A stretch of 10,968 bases of DNA from Vulcanimicrobiota bacterium (lineage in GTDB: Bacteria > Vulcanimicrobiota > Vulcanimicrobiia > Vulcanimicrobiales > Vulcanimicrobiaceae), in contig JAFAMK010000129.1 of NCBI GenBank assembly GCA_019233415.1, positions 1 through 10,968 on the forward strand. The letters are read 5' to 3'. The translations under genes were made by a program, and so were the position numbers. Below the pieces are notes generated by a model that was given only the letters and a program-made list of their open reading frames with translations, was not told where the DNA came from and did no database searches. Positions 1-6,367 of this stretch are shown here, one piece after another. The number at the start of each line of letters is the position of its first letter. Position 1 is the stretch's first letter.

Positions 1-167
1 CCGCCACCGGCCGCCCCACCCTCCTCGAAGTCAACGCCCTCCCCGGCATGACGCCGACGAGCCTGCTACCCGACGAAGCCGCGCACGCGGGAATCTCCTA
101 CGAAGCGCTGGTGGACCGGCTGCTGCACTACGCACTGGCCCGCGCCAGCGAAGTCCGCGTCGGGTAG
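1..167 (+). CDS. ddl: D-alanine--D-alanine ligase, C-terminal end (partial)
   Basis: Only the last 54 codons are in the window; the reading frame begins at base 3 and ends with TAG at 165-167. The peptide carries the end of the ATP-grasp ligase domain: LLEVNALPGMTPTSLLP followed by AGISYEALVDRLL. In Ddl enzymes the Glu and Asn of EVN bind the catalytic magnesium ions, and the PGMT segment helps close the active site. The family joins two D-alanines with ATP in the cytoplasm to make the dipeptide used by MurF in peptidoglycan synthesis. The C-terminal tail has normal length, so the gene looks intact at this end. Ddl is preferred over other ATP-grasp ligases because EVNxLPGMTxxSLxP is characteristic. 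It lies on the same strand as the M16 peptidase gene, 130 bases upstream, with a hairpin between them. Confidence 0.9.
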   Translation, partial: ATGRPTLLEVNALPGMTPTSLLPDEAAHAGISYEALVDRLLHYALARASEVRVG

Positions 168-174
168 CGTCGAT

Positions 175-192
175 CCCACGCGCAAGCGCGGG
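175..192 (+). terminator. Hairpin just after ddl, possible terminator
   Basis: CCC-A-CGC, loop GCAA (a GNRA-type tetraloop), GCG-C-GGG gives a stem with one internal A/C mismatch. It starts 8 bases after the ddl stop codon and is followed by CGTTCGTTC, which is only modestly T-rich. The position fits a transcription end or RNA-stabilising hairpin. The weak T tract makes a classic intrinsic terminator uncertain. Confidence 0.35.
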
Positions 193-285
193 CGTTCGTT
201 CAGACGGCGTAAGGGTTTCCCACGCAATCGCAGGTGCTCGGCCGGCGAGTAGCGCAAGACCGGTGGCCACGGAATCGGCCGTCGT

Positions 286-292
286 AAGGGAG
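286..292 (+). promoter_or_regulatory. Ribosome binding site that fixes a TTG start
   Basis: AAGGGAG lies 5 bases before the TTG at 298. This strong Shine-Dalgarno sequence, together with the signal peptide encoded immediately after it, supports TTG as the initiation codon of the M16 peptidase rather than the ATG 12 codons further in, which would remove most of the signal peptide. Confidence 0.7.
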
Positions 293-297
293 TCGTT

Positions 298-2991
298 TTG
301 AAGCGCCTAGGTCTTGTCGTTCTCGCCGGTAGTATGTTGCTGCCGGATTTTGCGTTGGCGCAAAGCCCTTCCACGCCGACGCCGGTGGCGTTGCCGCAAG
401 CGTCAGCAGCGCCGAATTCGGTCGTGCAGGCGACGCTGGCGAACGGGATGCGGGTCATTCTGCTTCCGAACAAGCTTGCGCCGGTGGTGACGACGCTGAT
501 GGCGTACGGGGTCGGGTCGATCGACGACACGATGCCGGGGATCGCGCATGCGACGGAGCACATGCTCTTTCGCGGGACCGAGACGACGTCGGCGTCGCAG
601 CTGGCTGACATTGCAGCGCGGATGGGTGCCGAGTACAACGCGCAAACGGCGAACGAGTTCACGCTGTACTGGTACAAGCTGCCGTCGGCGTACGTCGACG
701 TCGCGCTCCACATCGAAGCCGACCGCATGACGCACGCGACCATTCGTGCGCAGGACTGGGCGACCGAACGCGGTGCGATCGAACAGGAGATTCGCGCGCA
801 GGAGAGCCAGCCGTCGTTCAAGATCGGGACGCGGCTGCGCGAGTCGTTCTTCCAGGGGACGCCGTATGCGACCGCCGGCGGCGGTACGGTCCCGAGCTTC
901 GAGAAGATGACGGCCGACGACATTCGCGGCTTCTACCGCACGTGGTACAAGCCGGGGAACGCGACGCTGATCGTTGCGGGCGACATCGACCCGCAGCGCA
1001 CGCTCGCGCAGGTGCAGCAGCAGTTCGGCGCGATCGCTGCCGGCGACGTGCCGGCACGCAAGCCGATCGACGTGCCGCCGCTGGCGTCGTCCACGATCGA
1101 GGCGTCGATGGACTTCCCGATCGGGATGAGCGCGCTCGCGTACCGCGCGCCGGGTTCGAGCGCTCCCGACTACGCGGCGATGCAGGTGCTCGCGCAGACG
1201 CTGGCGAGCGGGCGCAACGCGTTCGCCGACTTGGCTGCCGACGGGAAGATCCTCGCCGGCGTCGCGCTCTCGAACTCGTTTCCCGAACTCGGAGTGACGT
1301 TCCTGATCGCGATTCCCGCGCGCGGTGCCACGCCGCAAAGTGCGCAGGCACTGATCGCAGGCGTCGTCGACGACTATCGCAAGAACGGGATTCCGCCGGA
1401 GCTGATCGAGGCGGCGAAGACGCGGCTGCTGAGCGCGCAGGCGTATCAGCAGTCGTCGATCAGCGGGCTCGGCTTCGCCTGGGCGAACGCGGCGATGGAA
1501 CAGCGCTCGACGCCGGACGCGGCCTATGCCGCCATCGCGAAGGTCACGCCGGACGACGTAAACCGCGTGCTGCGGACATATTTCACGCCCGAGCACCAAA
1601 TCTCGCTCGTCATCACACCGAAGCCGTCGAGTGTGATGCCGAAGGTCGACCCGAATGCGGGTGTCGAGCACGTCGGCTTCACGCCGACCACGCATTCCCC
1701 GCTTCCGGCGTGGGCGCAGGTCGCGCTGAAGGCGGCGCTGCGCGCGCCGCACGACGACGGCCACATGGTCAAGCGCCGTCTGCCGAACGGTCTGCTCTTC
1801 TACGCACGGCGCGAGACTGCCGCACCGACCGTCGTCGTCAGCGGCGTCGTGCGGAACAACGCCGAACTCTACGTCCCCAAGGGTAAGGACGGCCTGTCGA
1901 TGATCGTCGAGGGCCTGTTGCCGTGGGGGACGACGACCTACGACCGCAAGGCGTACGAGGCGCAGATGGACGCGATCGCCGGGACGGTGCGCCTCGGCAC
2001 GGGGTTCAGCCTCAAAGTCCAAGCGAAGGACTTCGAGCGCGGGATGGAGCTGCTCGCCGACGGGCTGCTGCACCCGGCGTTCGCGCCCAGCGCGTTCGCC
2101 GTCGTGAAGAACGACATCCAGCAAAACGTCGCCGTCGTGAACAAGCTGCCGAAGACGAAGGCCGAACGCGCGCAGCAGCTCGCGCTCTACCCGCCAGGTG
2201 ACCCGCGCCGCCGCGACGTTACGGAGCAGACCGTTGCCGCGACGACGCTCGACGACGCGAAGAAGTACTACGCGTTCGAGTTCCGCCCCGACGAGACGAC
2301 GATCGCCGTCGTCGGCGACGTCGATCCGGCGCGCGTCGAGAACGCCATCCGCACCTACTTCGGCGGCTGGAAGGCGATTGGCAAGCCGCCGTCATTCCGC
2401 TTCCCGCACGTGGCGAGCAAGGAGACGCAGGCAAAGAGCGTCACCGTGAAGTCGGCGACGAACGTGCAGTCGGAGGTAACGCTGAAGCAAGTCTTCGCGA
2501 TGCGCCGCGACGATGCGGACTACGTGCCGCTGCTGCTCGCGAACACGATTCTTTCCGGCGAGGGAACGGGCTCGCTGCTGTTCGAACAGCTGCGCACGAA
2601 GTACGGCTACGTCTACAACGCCGACTCCGACTTCAGCGTCGGGCCGACCGGCGCCGAGTTCAGCGTCTCGTTCGCCAGCGACCCGAAGAACGTCAAGCGC
2701 GCGAACGCCGCCGTCGTCTCGATCATCAAGGGTCTGCAGGCGCACCCGCTCTCCGCGGTCGAGCTGCAGCGAGCGAAGGCGCTGCTGCTCGCGCAACGCG
2801 TCCTCCCGCTCGACAGCTACACGGGGCTCGCCGACGACATGATCTCCGGCGCGAAGGACGGCTACGACAACGGCAGCGAGGCGTGGTTCTGGCTCGCGCT
2901 GCTGCAGACGACGCCGGCGCAGCTCCAACACGCGCTGCGCCGGATCGACCCCGACCACTTCGTGCGCGTCATCGTCGAACCGGAGAACTAG
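298..2991 (+). CDS. Secreted zinc metallopeptidase, family M16 (two fused M16 halves)
   Basis: The 897-residue protein begins with a Sec signal peptide (MKRLGLVVLAGSML..., likely cleaved after ALA at about residue 21), so it should act outside the cytoplasmic membrane. The first half (about 45-470) carries the inverted zinc motif HATEH: H84 and H88 bind zinc, E87 is the general base, and E164, 76 residues after H88, is the expected third ligand within TERGAIEQE. The second half (about 490-890) repeats the fold but has M535 and G539 where the histidines should be. It keeps the LFEQLRTKYGYVY segment with R766 and Y773, the Arg/Tyr pair that grips substrate in this family; the first half has A313 at the Arg position. 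One composite active site from both halves is therefore likely. Length matches single-chain M16 enzymes of about 900 residues. Family members degrade peptides; the substrate here is unknown. The start is TTG with a strong ribosome binding site. Confidence 0.93.
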   Translation: MKRLGLVVLAGSMLLPDFALAQSPSTPTPVALPQASAAPNSVVQATLANGMRVILLPNKLAPVVTTLMAYGVGSIDDTMPGIAHATEHMLFRGTETTSASQLADIAARMGAEYNAQTANEFTLYWYKLPSAYVDVALHIEADRMTHATIRAQDWATERGAIEQEIRAQESQPSFKIGTRLRESFFQGTPYATAGGGTVPSFEKMTADDIRGFYRTWYKPGNATLIVAGDIDPQRTLAQVQQQFGAIAAGDVPARKPIDVPPLASSTIEASMDFPIGMSALAYRAPGSSAPDYAAMQVLAQTLASGRNAFADLAADGKILAGVALSNSFPELGVTFLIAIPARGATPQSAQALIAGVVDDYRKNGIPPELIEAAKTRLLSAQAYQQSSISGLGFAWANAAMEQRSTPDAAYAAIAKVTPDDVNRVLRTYFTPEHQISLVITPKPSSVMPKVDPNAGVEHVGFTPTTHSPLPAWAQVALKAALRAPHDDGHMVKRRLPNGLLFYARRETAAPTVVVSGVVRNNAELYVPKGKDGLSMIVEGLLPWGTTTYDRKAYEAQMDAIAGTVRLGTGFSLKVQAKDFERGMELLADGLLHPAFAPSAFAVVKNDIQQNVAVVNKLPKTKAERAQQLALYPPGDPRRRDVTEQTVAATTLDDAKKYYAFEFRPDETTIAVVGDVDPARVENAIRTYFGGWKAIGKPPSFRFPHVASKETQAKSVTVKSATNVQSEVTLKQVFAMRRDDADYVPLLLANTILSGEGTGSLLFEQLRTKYGYVYNADSDFSVGPTGAEFSVSFASDPKNVKRANAAVVSIIKGLQAHPLSAVELQRAKALLLAQRVLPLDSYTGLADDMISGAKDGYDNGSEAWFWLALLQTTPAQLQHALRRIDPDHFVRVIVEPEN

Positions 2992-3011
2992 CGGCGCTCC
3001 CGGTGGCGGGG

Positions 3012-3542
3012 TCAGGGATGCGTCGGGAAAACGCCGATCAGCGCAATGATGAACGTCACGACGAGGAACGGCTGCATGTTCGGGTGCGCCTGACCTGCGC
3101 CGGCGACCCCGATCATCCCCGGGTTCATCATGGCCGGATTCGCCGGCGGGTTGATGGGCGAGTAGATATTCGTAGCACCGGTCGCCCCGAGCCAGCTTCC
3201 GCGCGGATTCGACAACGTGGTGTCGCTCGAGCTCTGATCGGCGGTGACCGAATGGTTGTGCGCCGGCATCTGCGCGCCTGTCAGCGTAACCGTTTCGGTC
3301 CCGCCAGACTGGCCCAGGACGTACGTTGAGAGGCCGACCCCTTGCCCCTGATGGATCGGCACGCGTCCGCGAAAGTCGGGAAGCGCGAACGTCGTGGTGC
3401 TGTTGCCGCCGTAGGTGTTCCCGATCACCGCGTACAGCGCTTGGTTCTGCATGATCGGGAGGAGCTGCCCGCTGCACAATGCCCAGCCGCTCGGGGCGAA
3501 GCTCCCGGAAAACATTCGAATCTCACCGAGGAACGAATCCAT
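3012..3542 (-). CDS. Phage tail collar domain protein (microcystin-dependent protein / MdpB-like)
   Basis: The 176-residue protein is a typical COG4675/Collar-domain protein. It has MDSFLGEIRMFSGSFAPSGW at the N terminus, LPDFRGRVPIHQGQG at about 54-68, QMPAHNH at about 91-97, and a hydrophobic end QPFLVVTFIIALIGVFP. The ATG at 3542 is chosen because GGAGG sits 5 bases upstream and the family begins here; the longer open frame upstream is noise. There is no signal peptide. In phages this fold caps or decorates tail fibres; in bacterial genomes such proteins often occur in small groups and their role is mostly unknown. By eye it is about 55-60 percent identical to the collar protein encoded at 5111-5653, so the two are paralogues. 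It converges on the M16 gene with a 20-base gap. No phage structural or replication genes surround it. Confidence 0.9.
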   Translation of the reverse strand: MDSFLGEIRMFSGSFAPSGWALCSGQLLPIMQNQALYAVIGNTYGGNSTTTFALPDFRGRVPIHQGQGVGLSTYVLGQSGGTETVTLTGAQMPAHNHSVTADQSSSDTTLSNPRGSWLGATGATNIYSPINPPANPAMMNPGMIGVAGAGQAHPNMQPFLVVTFIIALIGVFPTHP

Positions 3543-3568
3543 GACACCCTCCCGTGCGAAGCAATGCG

Positions 3569-3590
3569 GGCGGTTCGAGGATCGACCGCC
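3569..3590. repeat. Inverted repeat, 6-bp arms, 10-base spacer
   Basis: GGCGGT (3569-3574) and ACCGCC (3585-3590) are perfect inverted arms. They lie in the leader of the - strand collar gene, 27 bases upstream of its start. This could be a leader hairpin or an operator, but arms this short can arise by chance in GC-rich DNA. Confidence 0.3.
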
Positions 3591-3597
3591 TTCTCCT

Positions 3598-3617
3598 TCG
3601 CTAGGCAATACTAGCGA
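3598..3617. promoter_or_regulatory. Inverted repeat (7-6-7) between collar gene and aldolase gene
   Basis: TCGCTAG (3598-3604), spacer GCAATA, CTAGCGA (3611-3617) is a perfect 7-bp inverted repeat. It lies between two divergently transcribed genes. Reading the - strand, TAGTAT (3613-3608) falls inside it and resembles a -10 box for the collar gene at 3012-3542, without a convincing -35. Its AT-rich core and position suggest an operator or promoter element. The same 7-6-7 geometry occurs at 7288-7307 with different arm sequences. Confidence 0.4.
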
Positions 3618-3680
3618 CCGGCGACCAGCGCTTCGCCGGGTAGACGGCCTCCTTTCCGCCTGCGCCGAACGGTAGCCGCC

Positions 3681-4610
3681 ATGCAGGCGCGTACCTCGAT
3701 CCGCGGCGTCGTCGCGGCGATCGCGACCCCCGTGGATGCGGCGTTTCAGCCAAACGCGCGTGCGCTCGTCGCACACGCGCGCTGGCTTTTCGAGCACGGC
3801 TGCGACGGCTTGAACGTCCTCGGGACGACGGGCGGCTTCGCGTCGTTCTCGGTCGCGCAGCGCATCGGCGTCATGCGCGCGCTCGCGGAGTCGGGCCTCT
3901 CGCTCGACGCGATGATGGTCGGTGCCGGCGCGAGCGCGCTCGACGACGCCGTCGAGCTGACGAAGACCGCGGTGGCGCTCGGCTACGGCGGCACACTGCT
4001 GATCCCGCCGTTCTACTACAAGAACGTCACCGAAGACGGCATCTTCGCGTACGTCGCGACGCTGATCGAACGCGTCGGCGCGCCGGACCTGCGCCTGTAC
4101 CTCTACAACTTTCCTGCAATGAGCGCCGTCCCGTACACGGTGGCGCTCGTCGAACGTCTCATCACGGCGTATCCGCGCACGATCGTCGGCTTGAAAGACA
4201 GCGCGAACGACGCCGCCTACTGCGCCGCGCTCCACCGCGCGTTCCCGGAATTCGCGATCTTCCCGTCATCGGAAAGCGCGCTCACGACGGCGCGCCGCGC
4301 AGGCTACGCCGGTTGCATCTCCGCGACCGTCAACTTGACCGCCCCACTCGCCGGCAGCATCTGGCACGGTACCGACGACGCGCAAACCGACGCGCGCCAG
4401 ACCGAACTCGCCGCAATCCGCGACGCGATCGGACGCTTCCCACTGATCCCCGCCGTTCACCACCTGCTTGACGATCTGCACGGTGACGCGACGTGGTCGA
4501 ACGTCGCGCCGCCGCTGCGTCCGCTCACCGCCGATGAGCGCGCCGAACTAACGGCGCTGTGCGGCGAGCTGCTCCTTCGTCGCGAGCGTCCCGGGATACC
4601 AGGTCGGTAG
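3681..4610 (+). CDS. DHDPS/N-acetylneuraminate lyase superfamily aldolase (DapA-like)
   Basis: The 309-residue protein is a class I TIM-barrel aldolase of the DapA/NanA superfamily. Visible landmarks are RGVVAAIATPVD near the start, GTTGG at 48-52 (usual GTTGE), IPPFYYK at 108-114, the catalytic tyrosine Y142 in YLYNFP, and the Schiff-base lysine K172 in GLKDSA. The spacing Y142-K172 fits the family. The arginine that binds the aspartate-semialdehyde carboxylate in true dihydrodipicolinate synthases, five residues after the tyrosine, is replaced by M147. A role in lysine synthesis is therefore doubtful, and cleavage or condensation of another pyruvate-linked keto acid or sugar acid is more likely. 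The ATG at 3681 has only a weak ribosome binding site, but the N terminus aligns with the family. The last 63 bases overlap the convergent lipoprotein gene. The gene interrupts a set of collar genes of opposite strand. Confidence 0.88.
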   Translation: MQARTSIRGVVAAIATPVDAAFQPNARALVAHARWLFEHGCDGLNVLGTTGGFASFSVAQRIGVMRALAESGLSLDAMMVGAGASALDDAVELTKTAVALGYGGTLLIPPFYYKNVTEDGIFAYVATLIERVGAPDLRLYLYNFPAMSAVPYTVALVERLITAYPRTIVGLKDSANDAAYCAALHRAFPEFAIFPSSESALTTARRAGYAGCISATVNLTAPLAGSIWHGTDDAQTDARQTELAAIRDAIGRFPLIPAVHHLLDDLHGDATWSNVAPPLRPLTADERAELTALCGELLLRRERPGIPGR

Positions 4611-5111
4611 CGACGTGTCCGGCCGCTGCACGGCGAGCGGTCGGACCGGCGCGGGCCGAACCGTGACTCCCTGAAGCGACACGCCGTATTTGTCGTTCGC
4701 GCCGCGATGAAGGCTTGCGAGTGCGCGCGGACTCGTCGGGACGAATCCTGCGACCGCGATGATCCACGACTCGTGCGGCTGGGGCAACGTAAACGTCCCG
4801 TGCCCCGCATCGCGGCCGATGACCGCGTGGAGCCGCGGAAACTGCGCGATCGTGAGCGTCTGTCCCGCGACGAAGATCCAGCCGGGCGGCGCGACCGCAC
4901 CGTCGAACCGCCGCGCTTCGCCGACGATCGGACTGCGCAGCACGGAGTCGGGAATCGGGTCGGCCGGCGTCGCCGTTTCGTGCGAGCGCGCGCCGCCCGC
5001 CGGCGACGTCACCGCGGGTAGGAGGCTCGATGCGCCGTGCGCGCGCCCGCAACCGGCGAGGAGCGCTGCGGCGCTCGCACCGAGGAACGAGGTTCGTTTG
5101 ATGTGCCGCAT
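4548..5111 (-). CDS. Predicted lipoprotein with a truncated tail-collar-like domain
   Basis: The 187-residue protein starts MRHIKRTSFLGASAAALLAG-C, a short positively charged and hydrophobic signal ending in a lipobox (LLAGC, lipidated C21). A low-complexity linker follows to about residue 60. Residues 62-112 (VGEARRFDGAVAPPGW, then GQTLTIAQFPRLHAVIG, then GTFTLP) align with the first half of the neighbouring collar proteins (GEIRMFSGSFAPSGW ... TFALP). The RGRVPIHQGQG and MPAHNH blocks and the hydrophobic C terminus are missing; WIIAVAGFVPTSP and a tail without recognisable motifs follow. The ATG shares one base with the TGA of the upstream collar gene (TGATG), so translation is probably coupled. 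No good ribosome binding site of its own is seen. The 3' end overlaps the convergent aldolase gene by 63 bases. It is presumably membrane-anchored; function unknown. Tat export is less likely because only one arginine is correctly placed. Confidence 0.75.
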   Translation of the reverse strand: MRHIKRTSFLGASAAALLAGCGRAHGASSLLPAVTSPAGGARSHETATPADPIPDSVLRSPIVGEARRFDGAVAPPGWIFVAGQTLTIAQFPRLHAVIGRDAGHGTFTLPQPHESWIIAVAGFVPTSPRALASLHRGANDKYGVSLQGVTVRPAPVRPLAVQRPDTSLPTWYPGTLATKEQLAAQRR

Positions 5112-5653
5112 CAGTTCTGCGACGGGAAGATGCCTTGCAATGCGATGATGAACGTCAGCACGAGGAACGGCTGCACATTATTGTGCGCCTGACCCAGGCC
5201 CGTGATCCCGATCATCTGCGGGTGCATCGTGACCGGATTCGTCAGCGGATCGGTCCGCGAGTACGTGTACCTGTCGACGTTCAAGCCGGACGGTGCGAGC
5301 CAGTGCCCCATCGGATTCGACGCCAACGTGTCGCTGGCCGTCCCGTCGGCGGTGACGAGGTGGTTGTGCGCCGGCATCTGCCCGACCGTCAGCGCAACGG
5401 TTTCGGCTCCGCCCTGCTGTCCGATCACGTACTGCGAGAGCCCGAACCCTTGACCCTGATGGATCGGGACGCGCCCGCGCAGATCGGGGAGCGCGAACGT
5501 CGAGCTGCCGTCTCCTCCGTAAAACGTCCCCATCAGCGAGAACAGCGCGGTGTTCGTGTTGATCATGAGGATCTGGCCGTCGCACATCGCCCAGCCCTTC
5601 GGGGCGAAGTTACCGGCGAAAATCCTGATCTCGGCAAGAAACGGGCTCGACAT
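5111..5653 (-). CDS. Phage tail collar domain protein (microcystin-dependent protein / MdpB-like), second copy
   Basis: The 180-residue protein has the full family layout: MSSPFLAEIRIFAGNFAPKG at the start, FYGGDGSSTFALPDLRGR, VPIHQGQGFGLSQYV, GGAETV, QMPAHNH at 92-98, and a C-terminal QPFLVLTFIIALQGIFP. The ATG at 5653 is preceded by GGAGG with 5-base spacing and is where the family begins; the frame extends upstream without evidence. There is no signal peptide, which is usual for the family. It is the first gene of a two-gene unit, and its stop overlaps the start of the lipoprotein gene. It is paralogous to the collar gene at 3012-3542 at both protein level and in the leader just before the start. 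The fold is known from phage tail fibres; the role in this cell is unknown. Confidence 0.9.
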   Translation of the reverse strand: MSSPFLAEIRIFAGNFAPKGWAMCDGQILMINTNTALFSLMGTFYGGDGSSTFALPDLRGRVPIHQGQGFGLSQYVIGQQGGAETVALTVGQMPAHNHLVTADGTASDTLASNPMGHWLAPSGLNVDRYTYSRTDPLTNPVTMHPQMIGITGLGQAHNNVQPFLVLTFIIALQGIFPSQN

Positions 5654-5685
5654 AGCGGCCTCCGTGCGCACAGGAATGGTGCGAG

Positions 5686-5715
5686 GCCCCGACCTCCCTT
5701 GGAACGGTTCGGGGC
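5686..5715. repeat. Inverted repeat in leader of collar/lipoprotein operon
   Basis: GCCCCGA (5686-5692) and TCGGGGC (5709-5715) are perfect 7-bp inverted arms separated by 16 bases, about 33 bases upstream of the collar start at 5653. This may be a leader hairpin or a binding site for a regulator. No clear promoter hexamers accompany it. Confidence 0.3.
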
Positions 5716-5768
5716 TCGGCACCGCCTCCCTCGCCCTGCCAAAAGGTGCGAGCACTCTCACACCCAAG

Positions 5769-5804
5769 AGCGCGTTGCGCGCTGGCTGCTGGGCGCGACC
5801 AGCA
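5769..5804 (-). terminator. Two tandem hairpins after the yceI-like gene, possible terminator
   Basis: AGCGCG-TTG-CGCGCT (5769-5783) and TGCTGG-GCGCGA-CCAGCA (5787-5804) are two perfect 6-bp stems placed 14-50 bases after the stop of the - strand YceI gene. They probably mark the end of the qorB-yceI transcript. There is no proper T tract on the - strand, so the mechanism may not be classic intrinsic termination. Confidence 0.4.
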
Positions 5805-5818
5805 TCGCGCCAGAGACG

Positions 5819-6367
5819 CTACTGGGCGATCGCCTCGACGTTGAGTTCGATTCTTACCTCGTCGCCGACGGTGACGCCGCCGGCTTCGAGCGCGACGTTC
5901 CAGTTCAGGCCGAAGTCCTTGCGGCTGATCTTCGTGTGGGCTTCGTAGCCGATGCGGTTGTTGCCCCACGGGTCGGCGCCGCGGCCTTCGAACGTCGTGT
6001 CGAGCGTGACTTCGCGCGTCACGCCGTGGATCGTCAGGTCGCCGATCGTCTTGAACGACTCGCCGTCGCCTTCGAAGCGCGTGCTGCGGAACGTGATCTG
6101 CGGGAAGTTGGCCGCGTCGAAGAAGTCGGGCGACTTGAGGTGCGCGTCGCGCTGCAGCTCGCGCGTGTCGATCGAGTCGACCTCGATCGTCACGTCGACC
6201 GACGTCGGCACCGTCGCGCCTTCGGGGACCTCGATTGTTCCGGCGATGGTGGCGAAGCGGCCGTGGACTTTCGAGATCATGAGATGACGAACGGAGAACT
6301 GCGCGTTCGTGTGCGCCGGGTCGATCGCGAAGCGCTGCGTGGTGGTCGTGGTGCTCACGAGAATCAT
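5819..6367 (-). CDS. YceI-family protein (polyisoprenoid/quinone-binding lipocalin-like), cytoplasmic type
   Basis: The 182-residue protein shows the YceI pattern: FAIDPAHTNAQFSVRHLMIS near the start, then VHGRFATIAGTI, DAANFPQITFRST, GDLTIHGVTREVTL, and RIGYEAHTKISRKDFGLNWN, ending in DEVRIELNVEA. YceI proteins form a beta-barrel with a long hydrophobic pocket; characterised members bind polyisoprenoid or ubiquinone-like lipids. Many have a signal peptide; this one has none, so it should be cytosolic. Its ATG overlaps the TGA of the upstream oxidoreductase gene (ATGA), so the two are co-translated. AGGAG lies only 2 bases before this ATG; the in-frame GTG three codons later (6358) has 11-base spacing and is an alternative start. 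Binding a quinone or isoprenoid in partnership with the reductase is inferred, not shown. Confidence 0.9.
   Translation of the reverse strand: MILVSTTTTTQRFAIDPAHTNAQFSVRHLMISKVHGRFATIAGTIEVPEGATVPTSVDVTIEVDSIDTRELQRDAHLKSPDFFDAANFPQITFRSTRFEGDGESFKTIGDLTIHGVTREVTLDTTFEGRGADPWGNNRIGYEAHTKISRKDFGLNWNVALEAGGVTVGDEVRIELNVEAIAQ

Noticed and set aside
403..2124. 573-residue open frame on the - strand opposite the M16 gene
   Set aside because: It is rich in Arg with no recognisable motif and lies wholly within a well-supported peptidase gene; long antisense frames are expected in such GC-rich DNA.
3543..4235. N-terminal extension of the collar protein frame through the aldolase gene
   Set aside because: A strong ribosome binding site and the family start are at 3542; the extension is antisense to the aldolase.
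5049..5111. Twin-arginine signal for the lipoprotein
   Set aside because: The N terminus reads KRTSFL, with one Arg and wrong spacing to Phe, so a normal Sec/lipoprotein signal is preferred.
3012..5653. Prophage interpretation of the collar genes
   Set aside because: No other phage gene, integrase, att-like repeat or tRNA is seen in the window; neighbours are ordinary chromosomal genes.
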